A DNA stretch of 64,000 bases, from positions 24,614,001 to 24,678,000 of the forward strand of contig CM114271.1 of NCBI GenBank assembly GCA_050084515.1, written 5' to 3'. Below are positions 1 through 10,099 of the stretch, piece by piece. Both the position numbers and the translations under genes were made by a program. The notes beneath the pieces are model-generated. The model had not been told where the DNA came from. It was given only the letters and a program-made list of their open reading frames with translations, and searched no databases. Positions within the stretch are counted from its first letter, which is position 1. Every line of letters begins with the position of its first letter. This DNA is from Blasia pusilla (Eukaryota; Marchantiophyta; Marchantiopsida; Blasiales).

Positions 1-504
1 TGCGCTCTGCTGGGAGGGTCGGCAGTCAATGCCGAGTGGAGACGTGCGCTGGAAGCAATGTCATCGGGGCGAAAACGCCGGAAAGGGGCTCTTCTGAAGT
101 CTGGACATGGTGCGCGAAATCTGCGCAGACAGATAGATTGAAGGTGCAGTCGCGGACAGAACGTGGTGTTGGGAGCGCGATGGGATGAGGCGCAGGATAA
201 CTGCTGGTAACTCGGTGCTGTCGAGATCATTAGAGGCTGTGTTGAATCTGTTGAAACGAGACGCGAAAGCGATGCGGAAAGCAGAAAAAGCTGCTCGAGT
301 GCGCTTCTGGCCGCTGCGAGGGGAGGGAGGGAGCGTTGCTGGATCTCTGAGTCGGGGAAGGAAGAACATGAGATCGGATTCGCGTTTGCATCCCTGAACC
401 ACCAGACCGATGGAGCATCTTTTCACTGGCTCGAATCGACTTCCACAATGGACGAAACGAAAGGACTTGCTCTGCTCCAGGATGGAGTTTGTAAGGTCGA
501 GGGC
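1..504. other. Non-coding flank, nothing recognised
   Basis: GC-moderate sequence with short overlapping open frames on both strands and no recognisable protein. It lies downstream of the minus-strand GRAS gene. I see no repeat or RNA gene in it. Confidence 0.4.
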
Positions 505-1075
505 AAATCCATCGAAACCTCAGGCATGGAATCACGGCGAGTACCACGAGCGTTTGGATAAAATCGGAGTCCATGCCCTGCCAATGGAACCCCATGAATC
601 GTACTTGTACATTCTCCGACTCTACACACTGCTAAGACTTGAGAAGTTGGGACTTGATGGCCGCAACCGAATTCCGGATAGGGGATTCGTCATTAGGGAA
701 AATCCATTGAAACCTCAGGCATGGTATAACAGTGAGCATCGCCAGCGCTTGGATAAAATCGGAGTCCATGTCCTAATAAGGTACCAATGGAACCACAAGA
801 ATCGCGTACATTCTCCAACCCTACCCACTGCTACTACTCGAGAAGTCTAGAACGTGATAGAACGTGTGCAGAGAGGTTTCCCTTAGGGAAAATCCATCGA
901 AATCTCAGGCATAGAATCACGGTGAGTACCGCCAGCGCTTGGATAACATCGTAGTCCATGCCCTGCTCAGGTACCAATGGAACTACATGAATCTTACAAT
1001 CTCCGACTCTACCCACTGCCCAAACTTCAGGAGTACAGAAGTTGATAGCAGGCACTGAATTCACCAGGAGTAGCT
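505..1075. repeat. Three-copy tandem repeat, unit about 190-195 bp
   Basis: Three consecutive copies start at 505, 700 and 890. Each begins with AAATCCATYGAAA and shares the blocks CTCAGGCAT, TTGGATAA, GTCCATG, CAATGGAAC and ACCCACTGC or its variants. Copies differ by scattered substitutions and small indels, so the array is not recent. Open frames through it (for example 410-850) repeat only because the DNA repeats. It could be a satellite fragment or part of an unrecognised transposon. Confidence 0.75.
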
Positions 1076-1596
1076 CGGCGGTAACCGCAAAACTAGATCA
1101 TCTACGAGCAGTATGATCGCCAAATTAGGGGGCTGAAAAGCGCAAAATATTATACAAGCTCGAATGCGAAATACAATCGAAAATACAAAGCGGTGACGGT
1201 CCGACACGAATTGACCAGGAGGCACAAGATCGCCTTGACAAGGGAAAAGGCACTTGTGAACACTCTCCGTACGTCGTCAATTCCGATCCGTCAGGACCTC
1301 CGTTTATGGTTACTATAAACGTAACAGACAACGCCAGCGACGACGCAGAGAGGTATTCCGCTCCAATGTGCCAAGCCCAGTACCTTACTGATCATATCCA
1401 AAGTCTAGCCCTCAAGACGTCCCGGCCACAATCGAGGGATCGTCCTCGGTGCACGAAGCCACCAGGGGCTGACTGATCTAACCCTCACCGTGGCGCAAAA
1501 TGAAGCCCTTCGTCCCTTCAGATGGAATGGAGAATAGAGGATGACTCCTCCCAAGTGCCAAGTCGAGGTTCAATGATCTCATCCAACTGGCGTCGG
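1076..1596. other. 3' flank of the GRAS gene
   Basis: The region contains no recognisable coding sequence. It should include the 3' UTR and terminator of the minus-strand GRAS gene, but I could not place the poly(A) site. Confidence 0.4.
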
Positions 1597-3511
1597 TCAC
1601 GGTTTCCAAGAGCTCATACCGTGGAGAGTCCGGTCCTTCCATCCGGCTAGTAACCATTTACCATCCTGGAAAATTCTATAACCCTTGTGATGTTGAGCTA
1701 ATAAACCTCTAAGTTCTTGAATGAGCTCTGGATTCGGAGTCTGCTGCTTGAAGCCTGCGTTTGTGATTCGGGATTGCCACTGTTTAGGGGTCTCTGCCCT
1801 CTCTATTCTTTCAACGCCCTCGCATGCTATGACGTTCAGAATTTCTCTGCCTAAGATTTCCCTCTCAGCGATAAACCTGAGCTTCGTGTGGGGCGGAACT
1901 GTCGAATGAACGGCATCAAATAAAGCGGAGTAATGACTGATACATTCCCGGACGCGAGCCATGAAAAATGGAGTATTCATACCAGCGCTTATAACTCCCG
2001 TCACGAACAGCGCAGGATTTAGGCTGTGAATCTTACTCAGCAAAAGCTTCCGGGGACTGGAAGGCATGACAGTTTCATCTAACATGTTCCGTAGGCGGAA
2101 CATACTGTTGACGATGAGAACTTCATCTTGCCTGATATTGAATTGCGATGGTTGGATGAGATCCCATTTACCAGCGATTGCGTGGTACTCAAAGTCCACT
2201 CCCATCAATTTTGCTTTGTCGGCAAGTCGACGACCTGTGTCCTCCAGGCGCGAGGTAGATCTGAAACCCGGCTGCGCAAAATCTACTCCTGTAATGCGCA
2301 GATGGGGAGCACCTTCGGCAAGCTGGGACAGGGCGTGAATAAAGCAGGGCCACTGAACCCCATAGAGAATGCCAAAATCGATTATATGAATTCGTTTGGC
2401 CCCTTTGACTGCATCAAAAATCGTCTTGTTAGCGAAGTAGTGCGCAATCTTGGGCAACGGATTACACTGTATAAACAAGCGGTACGCCTTCACCATGTCT
2501 ACGGCATTCGGCGTGTTAGACGAGAGGGCACTATAGAGCCGACCACCAGTGCCCGAAAGTCGGGCTACCAACGCCTCCGTGAAGTAGTGGGTCATTCTCT
2601 GCCCGCCATCTCCATCGGGTGAGGATTTCTCCCTAAGTTTGTTGATGAGCTCATGTGTCTCTCTGACGTCGTCGGCGGCAACGGCTTGAGCGCACTGCAT
2701 GATTAATGGTTGGAGCTCGGCTAGAGAGTCCATCCCGCCCTTACCTCCGGAATAATTTATTGTCTCTACGGGTTCCTGAGAGTCTGACCAACCCATGCAT
2801 TCCGAAGGCCCCGTGGATTTCGAAGTGGAATTCCAAGACGCATACGGCGCACAAGGGTCAACATCCCGTGGTTCAGTAGGGCCATCATCTTCTTCTTCTT
2901 CGCCAAGATATTCTGAAGGGATCGAATCAAGGACGCCGTCGAACCAGCTGTTCGCGGTTTCGTCTTTCTTCGAGTCCGTATCACAATAAGAATCATCCGC
3001 AGCTCCAGGGTCGCCAATCAGATCAGCCAGCTCCTTCGTCATCGCTTGATAAGCGCTGCACTCCACAAACATGCATTTCTTCTCGCACAGATCCTCCTCC
3101 ATCAACATGTCGGAAAGAAACTGCAGCAAAGGATCCTCCAAAGGATCCGAGTCTACAACGAACTCGCTCTCCCTCGGCGAATAGTTCGATGCCGCTTCGG
3201 AGTTGGATGTAAGAGTATCATACAAGTCAGGAACGCCGGGGGATACCGACTGAGAGCGAGACTGGGAGGACATGTACGAATGTGAGGAGGAGGAGGAGCT
3301 TTGCACCATCGACGGGTCCGGTGGTACCGGATACAGGAAATCGTACTTCGGAACATTGCGCTTCGGTAATTGTGTCTGCAGCCACGCTTGTTGTAGTTGT
3401 GCTGCTAGCGGAGTGTCGGGCTTTTCATTTCTACCTCGTTCCTTGTGGTCTTCTGTCCCTTTTCCACTGCTCGTCCACGCACCCCTCTTGTTCTTCTTCA
3501 TTCCCACGGTC

Positions 3512-3516
<5 letters not shown>
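1597..3516 (-). CDS. GRAS family transcription regulator, LISCL (SCL9/14/30/33-like) subfamily
   Basis: A single exon encodes about 639 residues. The N-terminal third is Ser-rich and acidic. Near residues 130-145 it carries the LISCL signature around LQFLSDMLMEEDL, where family members have ISQMLMEED-type motifs. The GRAS domain fills roughly residues 265-639. It has leucine heptad region I (LQPLIMQCAQAVAADD), a VHIID-type core (RIHIIDFGILYGVQWP), a PFYRE/RVER-like stretch (CEGVERIERAETPKQW) and a C-terminal SAW region ending in WLLAGWKD and SSWKP. GRAS proteins are nuclear co-regulators; LISCL members such as Arabidopsis SCL14 act with TGA factors in xenobiotic and stress responses, but the target here is unknown. 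I chose the ATG at 3516. The in-frame ATG at 3585 would add 23 residues containing an Arg-Glu run that is just the translated GA microsatellite, better read as 5' UTR. Length is slightly below the usual 650-770 residues. No frame breaks are seen. Confidence 0.93.
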
Positions 3517-3542
<26 letters not shown>

Positions 3543-3543
3543 T
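3517..3543. repeat. (CT)n microsatellite in the GRAS 5' leader
   Basis: A CT run on the plus strand abuts the chosen GRAS start codon, so the transcript leader reads GAGAGA. GA-rich leaders are potential BBR/BPC (GAGA-binding) protein sites in plants; that role is inference. Confidence 0.85.
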
Positions 3544-3680
3544 TCGCGCGTGTGTGTGACTGCTTTTCGATATGAATTCGCACAACTAATGTATCTCGAC
3601 TGTGCGCCACTTCCTTCTACCGTCGCAGTCCCAGAATGTCAACAAGGTCCTCCCTACGCTATGGACTCGTGTCTTCAGAG

Positions 3681-3708
<28 letters not shown>
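3681..3708. repeat. (CT)n microsatellite upstream of GRAS
   Basis: A perfect CT run that continues into CTTTCTCTATCTAT, which forms the left copy of a target duplication around the adjacent LINE-tail insertion. Confidence 0.9.
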
Positions 3709-3714
<6 letters not shown>

Positions 3715-3720
3715 ATCTAT

Positions 3721-3760
3721 CGTCGCAAGGCTACGACAGGCACTGCTTAATGAGTACAGT
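3721..3760 (+). mobile_element. 40-bp LINE 3'-end remnant with target duplication
   Basis: The 40 bases match the 3' terminus of the long LINE at 19.3-24.1 kb, including GCAAGGCTACGACAGGCACT and ending TGAGTACAGT. They are flanked by direct repeats: 3703-3720 and 3761-3780 both begin CTCTCTTTCT and end in ATCTAT, differing by a 2-base indel. This is what an extremely 5'-truncated retrotransposition leaves. A near-identical unit sits at 46208-46256. Confidence 0.75.
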
Positions 3761-3780
3761 CTCTCTTTCTATATATCTAT

Positions 3781-4969
3781 GTATCTATGTCACTCACCCT
3801 CCGAATGGCCGTGTTAATGCCGATGGGAAATGTCGAGGCTCAGGAAGTGCAGTTTCTTACGGCCCAAGTACAGAAGAATCTCGAGAGGCGACTGTTCCGG
3901 AACCTCTCCCTCACTCACTCGTCGTGACTCGCTGCAGACACATCCGAGAACAGCGAGCACTCTGTTTCTCTTATGGCTTCAAGAGATCCGTGAACGCTCC
4001 GCCCTCCCTTGCCACGCTCAAGGGCTTGTCTTCGTGCGACTTCCATCCGCACTCGGCGAATCTGCCACCCCCTCCGACTGGAAAGTACGATATTGTGTGA
4101 CGAAAAAAGAACTCCGCGAGAATCAGCCGGTTTCCTGTTGCCGTGGATCGCTTTCTCCTATTCCGGCCCCGGAACCCCTGTCTCGCACTCTGCGCACCGG
4201 GCACAATTCGTGAAGGAAGTGGCACCGCCGTGGACCACGTTACGTTACTGAGAGTAACTATTTAATTATTTAATTAATACTATTGATTTCCTCCAGGCTC
4301 CCCCTCTCGGGTACCGCGAGATTCTTCTCCATGGGACAACATCTACTGGAGACTCGTAGACTACCCACAAGTGACCACAGTCAAACCGGACGACGTCGCG
4401 GGGTCCTTAGCTCCCGGTCGATCCAGGAACAGTCACGCGCTGGCTGTCCCGCTCCGCTCTCGGCGCAGCCAACACCTTTCCTCCACGTGTCCAAATCTGA
4501 CCTGCGCTCTCGCTCTCTGACAGTCAGGTGCCGCCAAATGTTTCTCGGATATCGGTGCGCAGACAGCTTCTCCGGTCAAATATCCTCCCCCTTCTTTCTC
4601 CTTCTCCTTCTGTAGGCTTGACGATGTTTGGAATAAAACGATGACTTTGCATTTTGTAGGACGAACTCGCTGGAGTCTTCACCCTTTTGCCATGCAAGTT
4701 CTACCATTTTTTTTTTCAAGAGCCCTACACTCGATTCGTGGAGAGGATATGAATCCAGCAATTTCGATACGCACATGTAGAGTTGAACAAGTTCGTAAAT
4801 TTTATCTCATCTAATAAAGAAACATTCTACATCACTGATATATTATTGGAAAGGATATGAAGCGATTTTTTTATATCCACCTCTGGAGTTTAAAAATATA
4901 ATTTTAAACATTTCTTTTTCCCGCTTTAGACCCACCTACATCAAGTATTCACTCGGTGCGTCGTTGACT
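3781..4969. other. GRAS upstream region, no gene recognised
   Basis: GC-moderate sequence to about 4.25 kb and then increasingly AT-rich. Short open frames on both strands show no recognisable domain. It should include the distal promoter of the minus-strand GRAS gene. Confidence 0.4.
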
Positions 4970-5097
4970 CCAAACACCTTAGGTAACTAATAATACCACC
5001 CTACTAATCTCTCAACACTAGCTTTCCTTTCAATTTGCTCCATGACGGAAAGTCATGGAACAAATTGAAAGAGAGTTGAGTGTCTTAAAGTGCTTGG
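4970..5097. repeat. Foldback (inverted repeat) element, about 128 bp
   Basis: The centre is a 20-bp stem (5027-5046 against 5052-5071, one mismatch) with the 5-base loop GGAAA. Outer arms also pair imperfectly: CCAAACACCTTA at 4970 faces TAAAGTGCTTGG ending at 5097, and CTCTCAAC faces GTTGAG. No clear target duplication was found. It is most likely a MITE or foldback transposon remnant. Confidence 0.6.
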
Positions 5098-5336
5098 ATT
5101 AAGGTCTCTGGCCCAATCGGACTTAAAATACCACGTCCTTTATGAATATATGTGGTTCATAAAAAGGCCTTTTGCATTCTAATTTAATAGCCATCCCATA
5201 TTGTGTAGTATGGAGTCTTGCGGTTGTGCAGTGACGACAGAAAATACCACGTAGGACTGGTGTATATTTGGCTGCCTGAGACGTCATGTACATGCATGTC
5301 ATACCGACGTCACCTCCGGACTCGTGTTTTGTTCCT

Positions 5337-5506
5337 TTCGCCTTTGCCTCCATTTTCTTTTCTTTTCTTTTATTTGTGGAGTTTTCTTTCATTAATTCTT
5401 TGATTAATCTTTGTTTCATTTTTCGCCTTTGCTTCCGTATTGTTTTGTTTTATTTTATTCGTGGAGATTTATTTTATTAATTATTTAATTAATATTTGGT
5501 CCATTT
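5337..5506. repeat. Diverged 85-bp tandem duplication
   Basis: Two copies start at 5337 and 5422, each beginning TTCGCCTTTGC and containing a T-rich TTTTATT run, GTGGAG and ATTAAT blocks. They have diverged by several substitutions. Confidence 0.7.
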
Positions 5507-6820
5507 GGTACGAAATGTCATCTATATTGTTATTGATGGGTGCCTCTTTATTTTGAAATCAATTCTTTTGACATGAGTCCTTGCTAGCCAATAGAATCAC
5601 TCGTTGTCTAAATTACTAGGATCCATGGAATTTGATTGCATCCTTGGAGGGTACTTCAAAATCATATCCGTGCGTAGTACGCGCACCAACTAGTGTGGGA
5701 AAGGAGAGAGAGTCTCCCGAGAAATAGAATGGGAGGGAGTTGATGTAAGAAAATAAAAGTTTTTGATGCAGAATCTTTTAAATGAGTTTTGAAATTTCCC
5801 TTTCAAATTATATGTGGGAGGTTTTGTTATTCTCATGATTTTAAGCATAACCTTTGAGTGATCCAAGGCTTCGACAGAGACTTTTACCCTATACATTTGG
5901 ATCCCCGATCTATGATGTATCTATTGTTGTTATTGGCCACCCTCGCGCCTGTTCATCCTCAAGTTTTCTAACCCGAGGTTGGGCTAGATAACCTTGACCC
6001 CGCTCTGAAATTCTCTTGTAAAATAAGGTTAAATGTTTTACATTCTCCTTATTAGTGTGCACGAGACTATAGCACAATGGGCAACTCCTTTCCCTGTATA
6101 ACGGCAGAGTGTGGGTTCGGATGCTGGTAGGGTACTCGCGTTTGCAGAAGTGTCCCTCACCACTTAACTCGACTTTCACCTGCATGGCTTAACCCGAGGA
6201 TGAATAGGCACGAGGCTCGCCACCATACCATCCCAACCCACCCAAATTTGTTTTCAAGATTGTTCTTTTCTCTCGCAAAAGAAGACTTGCAAACTAACTG
6301 TGAAAGTAGTAATGATCACTTTCAACGTACCATCTGGAGGATTTAATTCTCCATTGCCCACTTGACTAAATGCCACTAGAACCAAATATGAATTCGACTA
6401 ACCCTAATTTGTAACTTAATAAGTCCTATATCATATGTTCTCATGTGGTTCATAGAAGATGCTGATCCTTATCATTTTATTGTGGTTAAAAAATGTGACT
6501 AGAGGTAGTACTCATGGTTAAAAGAAAGAATGCCTAAACTCAAGAAGGTAACACTCCTCATTCCCTCATCTCTCACCAAATCCATGTACACTCTCTATGA
6601 AAAGAAATTTTCATTATAGTTATAGTCAAGCAACAATAGATAGTATATCCAGACAAAAGAGCCATATATAGAGTTAGGGATGGAAAGGTCAAGAATGACT
6701 TGTTTGTCTCCCTTGGTGATACATATGTACATGTCATCCTTTAAGAAAATTCTTGAAATTTAGGAACATATATATAGTTACACGTGGAAAGGCCATAAAT
6801 CATTTGTTGGTCTTGTCTTA
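5507..6820. other. AT-rich intergenic DNA, no gene recognised
   Basis: No coding sequence recognised. Between about 6,650 and 6,870 two diverged stretches share GTGGAAAGG/ATGGAAAGG and TTTGT(T)KGTCT blocks, suggesting an old local duplication that leads into the LTR-like nest. Confidence 0.4.
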
Positions 6821-6969
6821 CACATACACATCGTTACACAACATAGATCGTTGTTACCGAACATACACGATCCCATGTTAACTCATGGAATACACACAAC
6901 GAGACAAGAAGTACCAAAATATCTCTAATAAATCGATCAAATCTCTCATAAGAACAAGCTCTCCATGGT

Positions 6970-7057
<88 letters not shown>

Positions 7058-7560
7058 GTCAAACCAAACCCACTCTCCTAATGAGAGGCTTAGGTTACAC
7101 ACACAAGGCATGGAGGATCATATCTCCGTCGCCTCATGCGAAGAGGTTCAACAAAGAGATAATGAGCTCTCAAGCTCTCTCTCTCTCTCGGAGGTATATC
7201 CCCTTCCCTCTCCCAAGCCCTCTCCACGGTGACATATGCTCGCACGTCACCTCCTTGGCTCTTGACATGTTGTAGCGAGTCAAGGTCCACTTTCCAAAGT
7301 AGAAATTCAAGTATATTCCAAATGGAAACTTACTCAAAATAGTAAGTTTCTATATATGGCTCCAAATAAGCCAAAACGAAGGGAAAACCTTCTCTCTCAG
7401 GTTACCCGTGGCCTCATCATGTCATCCCTCTTGAGGCTATCCTCTAGTATCTCCAAAGGCGCTCTACTAGATATCGTCGATCTATCCTAAAAGACGTGAC
7501 AGCGTACATATTGCTACACAATACACATCACTGGTCATATCCATACCACACAACATTGAT
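6821..7560 (+). repeat. LTR-like repeat, copy 1, containing a long (CT)n run
   Basis: This block shares ordered segments with two downstream blocks (7690-8060 and 8830-9555). Shared segments include the ACATCGTTACACAACATAGATCGTTGTTACC stretch near 6825 (matched near 8845), the GAGGTTCAACAAA stretch near 7145 (matched near 7798) and an ACTTACTCAAAATAGTAAGTTYC stretch near 7330. A (CT)n run of about 84 bp occupies 6972-7055. Boundaries are approximate. It is probably a solo LTR or a fragment of the gypsy-like element further downstream. Confidence 0.5.
6972..7055. repeat. (CT)n microsatellite, about 84 bp
   Basis: A long uninterrupted CT run. Long Ser-Leu or Arg-Glu open frames through it are translation artefacts. 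Confidence 0.97.
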
Positions 7561-7689
7561 CTTTCCCAACACGCAGATAGATCCACACATGTATTAAAAT
7601 CAACTCACACATGTATATCAAGATCACACAATTTCCCCCCTAATTGGCAATTGGATCCCCCCTATTGCCTTTGTGTCTAGAGTTCTATC

Positions 7690-8060
7690 TACTATCATGA
7701 AGATCCTTGAAAGACGAGCTTGCACGTTGTCTACGATCGGCTTGACCCACGCCTTGGGGGGCGAGGGTGGTCATAGCTTTTCCACCTTAAAAAAAAGAGG
7801 TTCAACAAAAGAGAATCAGCTCCCAAGCTTTCTCTCCTTGAGGTATACCCTCTTTCTCCTCTCCTTGGCGATCTACACACCCAAGTCATCTCCTTGATCC
7901 TAAACTTGTAATAGTAGGTCAAGGATCAATTTCCATAAATATAAGACCAACTCTCTCAAAATAGGGAACTTACATAAAATAGTAAGTTCCTCAAATTTCC
8001 TGTAAATGAGCCCAAACCAAGGAGAAACTTGCTCTTCTTGGTTACCCTACTCCCTAGAAG
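7690..8060 (+). repeat. LTR-like repeat, copy 2
   Basis: Diverged paralogue of the 7,090-7,440 part of copy 1. Shared blocks are GAGGTTCAACAAA, CTCCCAAGCTTTCTCTC, GAGGTATAYCCYCTTYC, the CACGTCA/CAAGTCA-ATCTCCTTG motif, the TAAAATAGTAAGTTCC motif and the closing TGGTTACCC. Edges are uncertain. Confidence 0.5.
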
Positions 8061-8829
8061 CTCATTTATGGCCTATTGGGCTTGATATGTGGTCTCCCCC
8101 GAAGTGTCACACAAAACTCTATGTTACACTATCAAAAACAATATATTTTTTTAAGGTGATGAGGAACCCATTGATAGGTCGTAGTCAATTGAATTGGTCT
8201 TTGCGAAAGGACCAAGCATATCAAGTGGTGTAGTAAGTGTGCCCTTGAAGAATGCGAGAGGTTGTGAGGAACTTTGATCAAGGACGTTGTTGGGTGCAAG
8301 AAGGACCGTGTGTCAACTGCCTCTATTTTTTGTTATGGACATAGTGATGATGGGTATAGGGCCTATAGAGGTGTTTTGATTAGGGGACATATTAAGTGTG
8401 AGTTATATCATAGCAGTGTCTTGTTTTGAGATTATGCAAGATCTCCTGTTGTCTACCATATGTATTGGGAAGACGAGTACGGAGTCAATGACATTGATAG
8501 AGTTGATCGAGCGCTCAATGAAGTGGCACATGGAAGAAGATAAGAACTCAGATGAAGGATTTTCCCACATTGCCAAAGATTAAGTGTGCACTAGCTACCT
8601 CTGGTATTTTCCCATTGGATAACACTAATTGTGTGTTGTTTTCTTTTTTGCCCTTTAGTGGGCTCGCTATAGCAACAAGTGCATGTGCTTCTTAACTCTA
8701 AAGGAGAGTTATTGATGTTGGATATGCTTCTAGTCTTGGATTTGGGATCATAAAGGTCCAAATTAGAGAGGTGTTTGTTTTAGATCTAGATGGATCTTGG
8801 TGGTTCTACTGCATTATAATTCATAACAT

Positions 8830-9555
8830 AGCAAGTGTCATGTGTATGTATATCGCTATACAACATACATCGTTGTTACCCAATACAAACACATAAACCC
8901 AAGATACCATACTCACTCATGGCATCTCAATACATATACGATCATATACCAATGTAATAGTGGGGCAACGGTCACTTTCTGAAATGGAAAGACAACAAGG
9001 TTGCATGTGGCAAAAGTCTGTGTTCGCGAACATGTCTGTGGCATTACCTTTTTTCCTATGGAAGGACTTGTCCATGTGAGGCCTACTACGCCCTTCTTTC
9101 TCATCTACCCGATTTACCTCCATGTTTCACATTTTTCCGTTTCTTCCTTTCCCCACCTCCACTCCCTCCCACATTATTGCTTAGCTTGTCTCTTCCTTGC
9201 CACGAGCTATTAGAGTGGGCCCCACCTCTTGCAATGCATGTCCGTGAATATGTCCATACTTTTCCGTCCATGTTCGTATTAGGGATGTACTTGTCCATTT
9301 TTGTGCAACCATGAAAGGCAATTATGCTCATATTAGTACCTTACCTAAAATAATAAGTTTTTGAACATAGCTCCAAATGAGTTGAAACACAAGGGAAAGG
9401 TGCTCTCTGAGGTTAACCTAGTCCTCAACAAGTCATCCTTGACATCTTGTTGTCCTTTGACCTCCTTGAAGGCATCCTACATGTTCTTATGGATGAGTTA
9501 TAAAAGACCTGACATAAGACTTGATGTTGAGTCTACAACCGGATCATCCTACAAG
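8830..9555 (+). repeat. LTR-like repeat, copy 3, interrupted by a MITE
   Basis: The left part (8,840-8,990) resembles 6,820-6,900 of copy 1, and the right part (9,325-9,555) continues the AATAATAAGTTTTTGAACATAGCTCCAAATGAG segment seen in copy 1 near 7,335. The two halves are separated by the MITE at 8996-9312. A degraded primer-site-like motif follows at 9561, as expected for a 5' LTR of a plus-strand gypsy element. Confidence 0.5.
8996..9312 (+). mobile_element. MITE, 317 bp, 9-bp target duplication (Mutator-like)
   Basis: Terminal inverted repeats read CAAGGTTGCA at the left and (reverse complement) ATGGTTGCA at the right. The flanks GAAAGACAA (8987-8995) and GAAAGGCAA (9313-9321) are 9-bp target duplications with one mismatch. 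The interior carries repeated GGACAAGT/ACTTGTCC motifs. A second copy in the opposite orientation lies at 36949-37173. The 9-bp duplication suggests a MULE-derived non-autonomous element; no transposase is present. Confidence 0.75.
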
Positions 9556-9560
9556 GAGTT

Positions 9561-9577
9561 CTATCATCAGAGCTTGG
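9561..9577 (+). other. Degraded primer-binding-site-like motif
   Basis: CTATCATCAGAGCTTGG resembles the initiator tRNA-Met primer site TGGTATCAGAGC used by plant LTR elements. It sits directly after the LTR-like copy 3. The match is imperfect, so this is suggestive only. Confidence 0.4.
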
Positions 9578-10099
9578 ATGGTGATCCACTCTGAGTTGTG
9601 TATTGTATTGGTTGGTGGTGTTTTTTTTTGTATCCTATGGGTTTCATATTGGAGTACTAGAATATGCTATATTCGTGGTTGGGCAGTTGTTGTGTCAGTC
9701 ATTTTCTAGTAGGTATTATTGGCAATGTCAATGGTGTGCAATAGGGCATCATGGCAATAGTTGGAATATATTATTTAGTGGTGAGGTGTGTTGGTGATAT
9801 GTGGGAAGACTAACTAGTGGTGGATGAGGCTCATGTAGTTTAGGATTATATTGTGTAGGTATATATTGGAGGTTATGATGACCAAGGTAATGTGTGGGTA
9901 GATGTTGGGTCAGGCAATGGATTTCCTCATTTGGATTCTTAAACCACTAGGCCATTAAGCTAGTAGAGGCAGAATTTGAGGTTGTAGTGAGGACAAATCG
10001 ACATCTATGGCCTTCTTGGAGTGTTTCTAAGGATGCAAGAGAGATGGAGGTATGAGTTGTGGAGTTGTAACTCATACCGAGTGATGAAGCTCTAGTTGC

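Noticed and set aside
410-850. 146-codon open frame
   Set aside because: It runs through the 190-bp tandem repeat; its internal repetition is a DNA-level effect.
1721-3575. Plus-strand open frames opposite the GRAS gene
   Set aside because: Antisense shadows of a well-supported coding exon.
5123-5419. 98-codon minus-strand frame
   Set aside because: The Lys-rich start derives from the T-rich tandem repeat; no domain.
6885-7232. Ser-Leu and Arg-Glu repeat proteins over the CT run
   Set aside because: Translation of a dinucleotide microsatellite.
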